The notes under the pieces were generated by a model. The model was not told the origin of the DNA and ran no database searches. It worked only from the letters and a program-made list of their open reading frames with translations. Shown in pieces: positions 7,987 through 16,266 of a stretch of DNA of 64,000 nucleotides. Source of the DNA: an uncultured Bizionia sp. (GTDB lineage: Bacteria > Bacteroidota > Bacteroidia > Flavobacteriales > Flavobacteriaceae); NCBI GenBank assembly GCA_947496215.1, contig CANMCF010000017.1, positions 1-64,000 on the forward strand. Reading direction: 5' to 3'. Position numbers and translations under genes: made by a program. Position 1 is the first letter of the stretch. Each line of letters starts with the position of its first letter.

Positions 7987-9663
7987 ATGTCAAGAATTAA
8001 TCAAAATTGGGCATTTGGAAGAAAAGCTGGATTGGACTTTTCTACCAACCCACCAACACCAACAACAACAGCCTTGGCGCCACCTCCAAAATCGGAAAAT
8101 GAAGGTTGTGCTAGCATTTCCGATTCCAATGGAAACTTGCTCTTCTATACGGATGGAAAAAACATTTGGGACCATATGCATGCGGTTAAGAACCCTTCCT
8201 CGCCCTTGCTGGGAGACTATTCGTCCACTCAATCGGCGATAATCGTACCCAATCCGGGCAATGTCGATGAATACTATGTATTGACGATGGATGGCTCGTC
8301 CAATCGAAACCCACCCTACAATCATTTCAATGGGGTCTTGGTAAACGTGACGTCTTGGAACATTGTGCAGTTGTCCAGTTTGATGACCTTGCCCAATACG
8401 AAGGGATATTCCCCATGTGAAAAGATCACGGCAATACAACACAAGAATTGCAAGGATTTTTGGGTGATTACCATACTGCAAAAAGGAGACGATTCGCCTA
8501 ATTCTGGAATCATGAATGCAGAAGGTGTTTTTCGCGTCTTCAAAGTGACTTCAAGTGGTATGTCACACGAGTACGATTTGCCTATGAATCTCAAGGTTTC
8601 AGAATTGGGATACCTAAAGGGAAGCCCAGATGGATCTAAGCTGGCAATTGCAAATGGAGTGAACAGAAATGTCTTGGTATATGCCTTCAACGATGCCACC
8701 GGTATTATAAGCGTAGGTAGCCATACCACAATAAACAACCCCATAACCACAACAAATAACAGGGATGTATATGGTGCGGAATTCTCTCCAGACAGCAACG
8801 TGCTGTATTACGCCAACTTAGTGTCAGGAAGACGCATCGGTCGCATATTTCAAGTGGATCTTACTGTTGCGAACCCTAGCTCGACCCAAGTAGGAACCTT
8901 TAGCAATGGAGGAAAGAGGTATGCGGTAGGAGCTTTGCAATTGGGACCAGATGGCAAGATATACATCGCTAAGGATGACGAAAGTACATTGGGAGCCATC
9001 TTAAACCCAAATGTCTTGGGAGTAGGCTGTAATGTGGATGTGGACTATATAACTTTGCAACCTGGAACCTTGGCATATTTGGGGCTTCCAAACCTTATTC
9101 CCAATCCCTGTCCCGATGAGGATTGTGGTTGTGGCTGCACAGGGTGCAATGAAGATGCCGAAGCGCAGAATGAAGAATTGATCTTCAGGGCCAAGACAAA
9201 GTACAATGTGGTAAAGAGTGACCCAAATTGTCCAGATCCCTTTATGGAAACATGTGAATTGAATGCAGTTTCTAGCGGTGTCGACTTCAAGCCTTGTTTC
9301 TCCTTTCATTGGGGAGATGGTGCCAACGACCAGATAGAAGAGCACGATACCGAAGTGTTCTATCTTACGGTTTGCAACACGTTCAAGGACATCAAATACA
9401 ATGGGTTGAGAATTACGAAGGTGACTTTGACCCCAGATGTCTTTCCCTTGGAAAAGATACACATTGTTCCGGATCGATTCGTAAACTTCGATTGCCTTGA
9501 GCCTTGCTCTTGCCAAACACGAGAGTTCGCAATGATAAATAGGGCAAATGATACCGCAGGAAACCATACATTGGAAGTGGAGTATTGTTTTGATTCCATT
9601 ACTTTGGAATCCATTGTCACCAATGGGAAAGTCGAGTTCCCCTTGGAAATCACCGAGGATTGA
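7987..9663 (+). CDS. beta-propeller protein with Cys-rich C-terminal domain, no signal peptide
   Basis: This encodes a 558-residue protein. Residues 1-370 resemble the beta-propeller domain found in large secreted Bacteroidota proteins (NWAFGRKAGLDFST, GCASISDSNGNLLFYTDG, LKGSPDGSKLAIANG, VYGAEFSPDSNVLYYAN, LQLGPDGKIYIA). A Cys-dense linker (residues about 373-390, CPDEDCGCGCTGC) leads to a C-terminal domain of about 170 residues with further paired cysteines. Unlike its relatives it starts directly with the propeller, with no Sec or lipoprotein signal and no type IX sorting domain, so its location is unclear. ATG 7987 is the only sensible start. It is followed by a strong terminator. Function unknown. 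Confidence 0.75.
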   Translation: MSRINQNWAFGRKAGLDFSTNPPTPTTTALAPPPKSENEGCASISDSNGNLLFYTDGKNIWDHMHAVKNPSSPLLGDYSSTQSAIIVPNPGNVDEYYVLTMDGSSNRNPPYNHFNGVLVNVTSWNIVQLSSLMTLPNTKGYSPCEKITAIQHKNCKDFWVITILQKGDDSPNSGIMNAEGVFRVFKVTSSGMSHEYDLPMNLKVSELGYLKGSPDGSKLAIANGVNRNVLVYAFNDATGIISVGSHTTINNPITTTNNRDVYGAEFSPDSNVLYYANLVSGRRIGRIFQVDLTVANPSSTQVGTFSNGGKRYAVGALQLGPDGKIYIAKDDESTLGAILNPNVLGVGCNVDVDYITLQPGTLAYLGLPNLIPNPCPDEDCGCGCTGCNEDAEAQNEELIFRAKTKYNVVKSDPNCPDPFMETCELNAVSSGVDFKPCFSFHWGDGANDQIEEHDTEVFYLTVCNTFKDIKYNGLRITKVTLTPDVFPLEKIHIVPDRFVNFDCLEPCSCQTREFAMINRANDTAGNHTLEVEYCFDSITLESIVTNGKVEFPLEITED

Positions 9664-9688
9664 TTTCAAAGCAAGGAGATAGGGGAAA

Positions 9689-9712
9689 GGCCATTTAAAT
9701 GGCCTTTTTTTT
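9689..9712 (+). terminator. intrinsic terminator after propeller gene
   Basis: The perfect 16-bp palindrome ggccatttaaatggcc (9689-9704) is followed by eight T residues. It rules out translation of the next gene from the ATG inside it (9699). Confidence 0.85.
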
Positions 9713-9746
9713 CATATATTGTATTTTGTATCCGAAAGCCTATGTT

Positions 9747-10187
9747 ATGGTTTCTGATGCTCAAAACCAATTCAAGATAAAAAGAAAAATGAGAACGCCT
9801 TGCACTCCCTCACCAAAGAATAAGAAAGAATACGTAACGGACATTGGGAAGATATTGGTTAAAGAGAATGGCAAGAAGAAATATTATGAGCCCGAAGAGG
9901 TGAAAACTGCCCACAGGAAAAGCAAATGGTATGATGTGATGGATTTTTCGTGTTGGGGAATGAGTACTTTCTCCTCTCATTCGGATTTTGACGAATACCA
10001 TGAAAAGATGGGGGAGACTTGTGACTATGTAGAGATGAAAACAGAAATGTTGAGCGAGTTGTCCGTTTCATCAAATGAAGATTGGACTAGCATTCCGAAT
10101 TTGGACCTAGACGCCTCTTGGTTGGACCTTGGAGATGTATTCGATGGGATTGGGGAGTTCATAGGAGGTATATTTGATGGACTATGA
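9747..10187 (+). CDS. small acidic protein of unknown function
   Basis: This encodes about 146 residues from ATG 9747 (MVSDAQNQFKIKRKMRTPC). The upstream ATG at 9699 lies in the terminator stem and would add an implausible leader; ATG 9789 (MRTPCTPS) is an alternative. The N-terminal third is basic, and the C-terminal half is acidic and ends with repeated Asp/Gly/aromatic pattern (DVFDGIGEFIGGIFDGL) that could form an amphipathic helix. No signal peptide, no known domain. It follows the propeller gene on the same strand, separated by a terminator, and may act with it, but nothing in the sequence proves this. Confidence 0.6.
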   Translation: MVSDAQNQFKIKRKMRTPCTPSPKNKKEYVTDIGKILVKENGKKKYYEPEEVKTAHRKSKWYDVMDFSCWGMSTFSSHSDFDEYHEKMGETCDYVEMKTEMLSELSVSSNEDWTSIPNLDLDASWLDLGDVFDGIGEFIGGIFDGL

Positions 10188-10240
10188 AAGCAAGAGCCCC
10201 ATTTTGAAGGCTATGTTTTTAAGGTTTGAAAAGGAAAATA

Positions 10241-10259
10241 TTGAAAATGGGATTTTCAA
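10241..10259. terminator. hairpin between convergent units
   Basis: TTGAAAAT-GGG-ATTTTCAA is a perfect 8-bp stem placed between the acidic-protein gene and the stop codon of the response-regulator gene. It lacks a clear T-run, so it is a weak or bidirectional terminator candidate. Confidence 0.45.
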
Positions 10260-10901
10260 TTACTCGGAATAGCCGTTCTTGAGTGAATAGACAGCCAGTC
10301 CGACCCTAGTCTTTAGCTCCAATTTATCAAACAAACTGTCTCGGTAATTTTCAACCGTTCTAGGGCTGCAAAACATCTTTTCCGAGATTTCCTTGTAGGT
10401 CATTTCCGAAGTCGTGTATTTGAGAAACTCGACTTCACGGTCGGATAGTACCAATTTGGATTTGGCATATATGCTGTCTTCTCCAATGCTCGTATATATT
10501 TTGCTTGCTGCCCATTCAGGGAAATAATGCCCTTTTTCGACCAATGTGTTCAAGGCTTTTTCCAATTCTGTCGGGTGAACATTCTTCAACATGTAACCTT
10601 TGGCTCCATTTTTTATCATCTTGATCAAGCTTTGCTCGTCGTCTTGCATGCTCAAGGCCATTATGGAAACATTGGGGTGATTTTCCTTCAACCACTTGGC
10701 AGTTTCAAAACCATCCATGATTGGCATGCTGATGTCCAACAGGACAATGTTTGGAACTGGTTTTGCCTTTAGTTTTTCCTGGAAGTCCTTTCCATTCTCA
10801 CAAGTGTACAATACTTCAAACTGACAGAAATTGGAAATGATGCTACTCAATGCGTTGGCAATTAGAGTATGATCGTCTATTATTACAATGGTGCGTTTCA
10901 T
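10260..10901 (-). CDS. NarL/FixJ-type response regulator
   Basis: This 213-residue two-component regulator has a receiver domain (IVIIDDHTLIANAL; phospho-acceptor Asp56 in VLLDISMPIMDG; Lys in KGYMLKNVHPTEL) and a LuxR-type helix-turn-helix (LSDREVEFLKYTTSEMTYKEISEKMFCSPRTVENYRDS). It overlaps the start of the upstream kinase gene by 4 bp, so the two are translated together and are an obvious cognate pair. Likely targets are its own operon and the facing propeller gene, given the shared 18-bp motif; that is inference. Confidence 0.95.
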   Translation of the reverse strand: MKRTIVIIDDHTLIANALSSIISNFCQFEVLYTCENGKDFQEKLKAKPVPNIVLLDISMPIMDGFETAKWLKENHPNVSIMALSMQDDEQSLIKMIKNGAKGYMLKNVHPTELEKALNTLVEKGHYFPEWAASKIYTSIGEDSIYAKSKLVLSDREVEFLKYTTSEMTYKEISEKMFCSPRTVENYRDSLFDKLELKTRVGLAVYSLKNGYSE

Positions 10902-11677
10902 CTTAAGGGAATATCTATGGTTAATGTGGTGCCAAGTCCATCTTGGCTTTTCAGTGTGTAGAGGCCGCCTATCAATTCGGTTCTTTTCTTTATGTTCTTT
11001 AGGCCAATGCCATTGGAGCTGGATATGTTTGCATCGAACCCCTTTCCATCATCATTCAATGTCAATTGTACTTTGCCGTCCATGCTCTTCAGGAGTACGG
11101 TAATGTTCCTGCAATTGGCATGTTTGATGCTATTTTGCAAGAACTCTTGGGTTATCCTGAATGTGATGCTTTTGATTTGATAGGATTCTATGCTTGTTTT
11201 GCAGTCGTTTGTGAAATGGACGTTGCATTTCTTCAGGTCATTTATTTTTTTGCATTCCTCTTCGATGAGTTCGGATATGGTATGTGTTTCTATGGAATTG
11301 TCCGTTAGTGATTTGGACAAGAGACGTAACTCGGTAAGCGATTGGTTTATGATTTCACCAATGTTTTCAATGCTCTTGTTTACTTGGGGAGCCTTGTTCT
11401 CGAAAGCCAATTGTTGCGTATACAAGCTGGCTAGCGTTAATTTTTGACCAATGTTGTCATGAATTTCTCGACCAATGTATTGCATGGTCTGAGTTTGGAT
11501 TTCCACTTGGGTTTCCAATAATTCCCTTTTATGGGTCTCATCTATGTTTTGAATTTGTTTTACATGCGCCTTTTTCTTAATTCGGTATTCGCGAATAAAA
11601 ATGATTATGGCGCCGATGAATGCAATAAAGATGATGTTAAATAGAATTAATGCTATTATGATTGGTGTTTCCCCCAT
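10898..11677 (-). CDS. HisKA_3-type sensor histidine kinase
   Basis: This encodes 259 residues from ATG 11677 (MGETPIIIALILF); an earlier in-frame ATG at 11713 would add 12 residues inside the upstream gene. There is one N-terminal membrane helix (residues 5-28), a coiled-coil-like linker, the phospho-acceptor His73 in IGREIHDNIGQKL, and an HATPase domain with FLQNSIKHA (N-box) and DDGKGFD plus GIGLKNIKKR (G-boxes). It has almost no sensor domain, so the signal probably comes through the multi-pass protein encoded just upstream, whose gene overlaps it by about 20 bp. Confidence 0.92.
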   Translation of the reverse strand: MGETPIIIALILFNIIFIAFIGAIIIFIREYRIKKKAHVKQIQNIDETHKRELLETQVEIQTQTMQYIGREIHDNIGQKLTLASLYTQQLAFENKAPQVNKSIENIGEIINQSLTELRLLSKSLTDNSIETHTISELIEEECKKINDLKKCNVHFTNDCKTSIESYQIKSITFRITQEFLQNSIKHANCRNITVLLKSMDGKVQLTLNDDGKGFDANISSSNGIGLKNIKKRTELIGGLYTLKSQDGLGTTLTIDIPLR

Positions 11678-12315
11678 ATGAGTGATGCTGTAAATAACAA
11701 GTACATTATACAATTAGCGATTAGAAAATACAAATAATACATATTCCAAAGGTGGGTGTATGGTGCTTTCAACAATTCAAGATAGAACGAGTGAAAAGGA
11801 TAACATCCAACATAGAACAAAATTATTCCCAAATTTATATAAAACATCTTGTTTTCTTTGAATTTGAGGATGTCGTCATTTTTAATTTGTTTTATGAATT
11901 CCAATACAATCAACACTATCAGCAAGATGGTACCTATTGTTAGATTTATTGAATAGATGGCATCTATTTCCTTGAAGAATATTCCAAAAGGGATATAAGT
12001 CAATAAGTAGATTGAAATGAAAACATAGAATAATTTATTGTTTTTTAGTGACTTGCGAGCATATAGCCAATAGAAGAACAAAAGTTGAATTGGAATGCCC
12101 AAAAATGTAAAATACCCTTTTCTTATGGGTAAGGAAAAGAAAGTTTGAAATTTCCAAAAGTATTCTTGGAAGCATACAAACATTAAATAGATGGCAAACC
12201 ATTTCCAATAGGTGTGCTTTATTTTTGGGAAATATATAAATGCTATTAGGGCAGAAATAAATTCTATCCCTAGTAGTAATTTACTTAGATTAGGATGATA
12301 TATAGGCTCTACCAT
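11656..12315 (-). CDS. multi-pass membrane protein of unknown function
   Basis: This encodes a 219-residue protein with about six or seven predicted transmembrane helices and aromatic-rich loops (YFPKIKHTYWKWFAIYLMFV, near residue 27). No family recognised. Its 3' end overlaps the kinase gene by about 20 bp, and the upstream gene ends only 9 bp before its start, so it belongs to the sensor operon. It may serve as the sensory partner of the kinase, which itself has only one helix. This role is inference. Confidence 0.75.
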   Translation of the reverse strand: MVEPIYHPNLSKLLLGIEFISALIAFIYFPKIKHTYWKWFAIYLMFVCFQEYFWKFQTFFSLPIRKGYFTFLGIPIQLLFFYWLYARKSLKNNKLFYVFISIYLLTYIPFGIFFKEIDAIYSINLTIGTILLIVLIVLEFIKQIKNDDILKFKENKMFYINLGIILFYVGCYPFHSFYLELLKAPYTHLWNMYYLYFLIANCIMYLLFTASLIWGKHQS

Positions 12316-12324
12316 ATTTTAAAA

Positions 12325-13044
12325 TTAAAAGCCTTCGCCAGTATCATTTGCTGGTGGAATCAAGCTGCCATGGTTTTGTGCACCAGTAGATGGGTTGGAG
12401 GATGCTCTCGATGATTTGGTGACCGTCATGCCAGGAATGACGTTGGAAGGAGCAGGGTTGGAATAATATTCCAGATTTTTCAATCCAGTCGTATAGGTTT
12501 GTACATCCGTCGGGTTGAAATCTGCATTGATTCCATTTTTCCTTTTGATGGTTGGTATGGCCACCAAAGTATGTAGGTGCGAATATTGTTGAGTTATGGG
12601 ATCATTCAAGAAATCGGATAAGTCCGTGTAAGGATTGCCCCAAGTAGATTGTTCAGGATAGTTGGCATAATAGATGCGAAGTCCCAAATGCTTGCTCGTT
12701 ATGGAATTGTTGTTCTTTTTTACATTCATTTCCGTGTGATAGATCAGTTTTTTGATTGTTTCGAAATCAAACCAAATGGAATGTGCATCCTTGGTCATGG
12801 TGTTTTGAATGTACCTGAGTTGCTTGTCCCTGTATCCATTTACCATGGTATGTACCAAGTTTACGTTCAATTCACTCATTTGTTCATTGGAATAATCCAT
12901 GCAAATGTGGTTGTTGGAAGAACTGGATTTTGGAGGGAACTTGTATATGTAAACTCCAAAGGCAATGAGTGTCCCTATTAATAAGATTGTAGATAGCATA
13001 ATATTGTTTTTAGTTTTTATAAAAATAGTTTTATTCTTTGACAA
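12325..13044 (-). CDS. membrane-anchored protein of unknown function
   Basis: This encodes a 239-residue protein with one N-terminal membrane segment (residues 16-36, LSTILLIGTLIAFGVYIYKF) and a large presumably periplasmic part. The central region has a conserved-looking layout (HSIWFDFETIKKLI, LGLRIYYANYPE, HTLVAIPTI), and the C-terminus is low-complexity, rich in Ser, Asn and Pro. I do not recognise the family with certainty. It is the first gene of the four-gene operon with the membrane protein, kinase and regulator. The start ATG 13044 lies within a Lys/Asn-rich leader; ATG at codon 16 is an alternative. Confidence 0.7.
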   Translation of the reverse strand: MSKNKTIFIKTKNNIMLSTILLIGTLIAFGVYIYKFPPKSSSSNNHICMDYSNEQMSELNVNLVHTMVNGYRDKQLRYIQNTMTKDAHSIWFDFETIKKLIYHTEMNVKKNNNSITSKHLGLRIYYANYPEQSTWGNPYTDLSDFLNDPITQQYSHLHTLVAIPTIKRKNGINADFNPTDVQTYTTGLKNLEYYSNPAPSNVIPGMTVTKSSRASSNPSTGAQNHGSLIPPANDTGEGF

Positions 13045-13092
13045 AGAAACAATTCCTATCTCATTGAAGAGGAAGTAATGAAACCTAAATGC

Positions 13093-13110
13093 ATAGGGTT
13101 AAATGACCTA
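13093..13110 (+). promoter_or_regulatory. shared 18-bp motif, copy 2
   Basis: The sequence atagggttaaatgaccta lies 49-66 bp upstream of the sensor operon's first gene, in the inverse orientation relative to that gene. It matches the copy at 7841-7858 at 16 of 18 positions. Candidate operator. Confidence 0.4.
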
Positions 13111-13269
13111 AATAGGATTTGTAGCTTGGAAGTGGTTTTTCTAAATGGTTACTTTCTTGCGATTGTTTTTTTGAGTGATCTCAAGCCTATAAAAGAGACG
13201 AGACTATTCTTTGAAAAAGTATGAGTTGTGATGTGTAAAGTACATAATATGACTTATTTTGGAATAAAT

Positions 13270-13283
13270 GCATCATTTGATGC
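13270..13283 (-). terminator. hairpin at the end of the GH92 gene
   Basis: GCATCA-TT-TGATGC overlaps the last codons of the GH92 gene and is followed on the minus strand by an AT-rich stretch without a full T-run. It is a weak terminator candidate. Confidence 0.35.
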
Positions 13284-16224
13284 TTATTTCATCCACGAAC
13301 AACCAACTTCTTCCATCATGTTTGTAACCCAAATGCCATTCAGGAAGCTCCCCGAGTTTTTTTGCGATGATCTTGACGTAGCGATAGCTAGCCTTCTCTT
13401 GTTTGAATACGACATTCTTGATGGTAACATGTTCCGATGGGGTCGTGGCATCCATTTTTTGACTCCCTGACAATGGCTTGAAGTTTTTACCATCTTTTGA
13501 AACAAGGCATTCTACCTCGGTAGGGTAGAAGATCCAAGAACGTTGATCTTGCAAAAAGCCAACGGTAACGTTATTTATTCCCTTTTGGCTGCCCAAATCG
13601 ACGGTAGCGATCAAATCACTGTCAAAATAACCTTGCCAGGTTCCGGTTCTAAAATCTTGAGCACCGACAACTCCATCTATCAAAGCGTCTTTTCCCCCTC
13701 CATTGTATTGGTTGGCGTATTCCGTTTCCAGTTGTATGGAAAGATCTGGATCTATCTTGAAGAAGGTCGTACTGATGGTTTGACTTTTTTGTCCATTCAG
13801 TTCGGAGTAGACTTTCAAGGTCAGGGCATCGGAAATGGTAAAAGGTGCTTCGTATTTCTTGAATTCGGAATTGCCTTCAGAATAATAGATTGCAGCTTCT
13901 TTGGTATTGCTTTGCAATGTTATGGTAGTAGAACCTTTGAATGCCGTCTTGCCTTTTGCTATGAAAGGAGCGGATACAATCAAATTGTCAGTGATTGCTG
14001 TCTTGGGTTCTTGCCCTTCCTTTGTTCCCCATTCGGAAGGAGCATTGGTCATGACGAATTCCAAGATGCCACCATTCATGATGTCTTCATGGGCAATGTA
14101 GGTATGGTCGAGTTTTTCGCCATTTAACAAGGCGTGGTCAATGTATTTGTTGGTATCACTGATATTGGCGGCATTGACTGTGAATTGCTTTCCGTTTTCC
14201 AAATTGAAGGTTGCTTTGCTGAACAAGGGGGTCCCAATGATATACTCGTTGGAACCAGGTGTTACAGGGTAGAAGCCCAAAGAACTGAATATGTACCAAG
14301 CGCTCATCTGTCCACAATCTTCATTTCCTGAAATGCCATCAGGTGCATTGGTGTACAATTTTGTCAATATTTGATGGATTTTTTCTTGGGTCTTATGGGG
14401 TCTGTTTACGAAATTGTACAAATAGGCCATATGGTGACTAGGTTCGTTGCCATGTGCATATTGTCCAATCAAACCAGTGATGTCAACTTGCTCGCGACCA
14501 GAAGTCTTGTCTTCTGCTACGAACAACTTGTCCAAGTTGGCTTCAAGCTTGTCCTTGCCTCCCAATAGGTCGATAAATCCGGAGATGTCTTGCGGGACAT
14601 AGTAGCTGTACTGCCAAGAATTGGCCTCTGTATAATTGAAATTGACTTCATAGGGATCGAAAGGTGCAAACCAAGTATTGCGAAAACGCCCCCTCATGAA
14701 TTGCGTTTCAGGATCGAAGATGTTCTTGTAGTATTGTGCACGTGCCGTATAGGTTTCATAGGCTTCCATCTTGTTCATTGCTTTAGCCATTTGAGCAATT
14801 GTCCAATCATCGTATGCGTATTCCAAGGTTTTGGAAACCGATTCGCTTTCCTCTTCAACAGGGATGAAACCAAGCTCCTTGTAGGATTTCAAACCCAATT
14901 TGTCACGAGTTGCACTATGCTGCATTGCCTGCAAGGCCTTTTCGGTGTCATAGTTCGTTATGCCCTTCATATAGGCATCGGCTATCACTGGGACAGCGTG
15001 GTATCCTATCATGCAACCCGTGTAGTTGCCTGCCAGATCCCATATGGGCATTATGCCTCCTTCGTCGTACTTTGCAAGAAAGGTATTGATGAAATCATTG
15101 GTCTTGTCCTGTTCGATGATCGTATACAAAGGGTGTGCAGCTCTGTAGGTATCCCATAGCGAGAACACGGTATAGTAATCGAAGGCTTTGGATTCGTGAA
15201 CTTTCATATCGATTCCTCGATAACGACCGTCGACATCTTGATATAGGTTTGGTGCGATGGATACGTGATACATCGATGTGTAGAAATTGGTCTTGTAATC
15301 GTCATCATCACTTTCCACTATTATTTTGTCCAATTGTTCTTCCCATATGTTTTCGGCTTCCGCCTTGACTTGCTCGAAGGATTTGCCCCCTATTTCTTGT
15401 TCCAGGTTTTTCTTTGCGCCAGTAACATCCACTGCAGAGATGCCTATCTTGATGTACACGGGTTCGTTGTTTGGATTGTCAAATTCGATGGCAGCCTTTT
15501 TGCTCTCGAACTTGTAATTCTTCGATGAGATGGCATCTGTGGTGTTGTAGCTTATTGCCTTGATGGGGTGGGATAAGGTAAGGTAGTAATAAAGATGTTG
15601 GTTCGTTGCCCAAGCCTTGGAGTGTCTATGACCTTGAATGGTATTGTCATTGATGACGTTTATTCTATAATCCAACAGCTTATCACGATGATCCAAATCC
15701 AAGATCATGATTTGATTGTCGGCAGATGGAAAAGAATATTTCTGGATTCCACTTCGTTTTGAAACCGTCAATTCAACATCTATGTTCGTACTATCCATAA
15801 GCACCTTGTAGTATCCAGGTGTGGCTACCTCATTCTTGTGAGAGAAATGGGACCTGTAGCCCTTCTTTCCATCCGCTCCGTTGTTGAAGTTTATCTCGTT
15901 GGTGGGCATTAACAGGATGTCTCCATAGTCACTGACTCCAGTGCCACTCAAGTGAGTATGTGAAAAACCGTAGATGTATTCGTCACTATAGTGGTAACCA
16001 GAACAGCCATCCCAACCGTCCAAACGTGTATCAGGACTCAATTGCATCATCCCAAAGGGCAAGGTGGCGCCAGGATATGTATGGCCATGGCCTCCAGTAC
16101 CTATGAAGGGGTTTACATAGGAGGTTAAAGGTTTGTCTTTTGTTGCTGGTGTGATGTCTACTTTTTCATTGCAAGAGGACAATGTAAGGGCTATAATAAA
16201 AACGAGGGATAATTTAAGTTTCAT
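13273..16224 (-). CDS. GH92 family alpha-mannosidase, lipoprotein
   Basis: This is a 983-residue lipoprotein (lipobox Cys in LTLSSC near residue 18) of glycoside hydrolase family 92, exo-acting alpha-mannosidases that trim mannose from N-glycans and other mannosides. The N-terminal beta-sandwich begins with the typical YVNPFIGTGGHGHTYPGA and PFGMMQLSPDTR; the catalytic barrel carries GNEDCGQMSAWYIFSSLGF, with the conserved Glu, and later PVTPGSNEYIIG. Behind the catalytic domain there is a chitobiase-like segment and a C-terminal F5/8C-type (CBM32-like) carbohydrate-binding domain (about residues 840-983). It is divergent from the GH20 gene with only 42 bp between starts, so the two are probably co-regulated. 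Confidence 0.95.
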   Translation of the reverse strand: MKLKLSLVFIIALTLSSCNEKVDITPATKDKPLTSYVNPFIGTGGHGHTYPGATLPFGMMQLSPDTRLDGWDGCSGYHYSDEYIYGFSHTHLSGTGVSDYGDILLMPTNEINFNNGADGKKGYRSHFSHKNEVATPGYYKVLMDSTNIDVELTVSKRSGIQKYSFPSADNQIMILDLDHRDKLLDYRINVINDNTIQGHRHSKAWATNQHLYYYLTLSHPIKAISYNTTDAISSKNYKFESKKAAIEFDNPNNEPVYIKIGISAVDVTGAKKNLEQEIGGKSFEQVKAEAENIWEEQLDKIIVESDDDDYKTNFYTSMYHVSIAPNLYQDVDGRYRGIDMKVHESKAFDYYTVFSLWDTYRAAHPLYTIIEQDKTNDFINTFLAKYDEGGIMPIWDLAGNYTGCMIGYHAVPVIADAYMKGITNYDTEKALQAMQHSATRDKLGLKSYKELGFIPVEEESESVSKTLEYAYDDWTIAQMAKAMNKMEAYETYTARAQYYKNIFDPETQFMRGRFRNTWFAPFDPYEVNFNYTEANSWQYSYYVPQDISGFIDLLGGKDKLEANLDKLFVAEDKTSGREQVDITGLIGQYAHGNEPSHHMAYLYNFVNRPHKTQEKIHQILTKLYTNAPDGISGNEDCGQMSAWYIFSSLGFYPVTPGSNEYIIGTPLFSKATFNLENGKQFTVNAANISDTNKYIDHALLNGEKLDHTYIAHEDIMNGGILEFVMTNAPSEWGTKEGQEPKTAITDNLIVSAPFIAKGKTAFKGSTTITLQSNTKEAAIYYSEGNSEFKKYEAPFTISDALTLKVYSELNGQKSQTISTTFFKIDPDLSIQLETEYANQYNGGGKDALIDGVVGAQDFRTGTWQGYFDSDLIATVDLGSQKGINNVTVGFLQDQRSWIFYPTEVECLVSKDGKNFKPLSGSQKMDATTPSEHVTIKNVVFKQEKASYRYVKIIAKKLGELPEWHLGYKHDGRSWLFVDEISIK

Positions 16225-16266
16225 TAAAAATAGATTAGTACATTTATAGACATCTAAGATAAGAAA
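16225..16266. promoter_or_regulatory. divergent promoter region GH92/GH20
   Basis: Only 42 bp separate the start codons of the divergent glycosidase genes. Transcription start sites must lie inside this gap or within the opposite coding ends. No exact TAnnTTTG element is visible; TACATTTA on the plus strand is closest. A shared regulator binding here would control both. Confidence 0.5.

Noticed and set aside
9001-9669. 222-codon open frame on the minus strand
   Set aside because: It is antisense to the propeller gene, has no recognisable product and mirrors its codon pattern.
9699-9746. Longer start for the small acidic protein
   Set aside because: The ATG at 9699 lies in the stem of a strong terminator, so a transcript from the following promoter would not include it.
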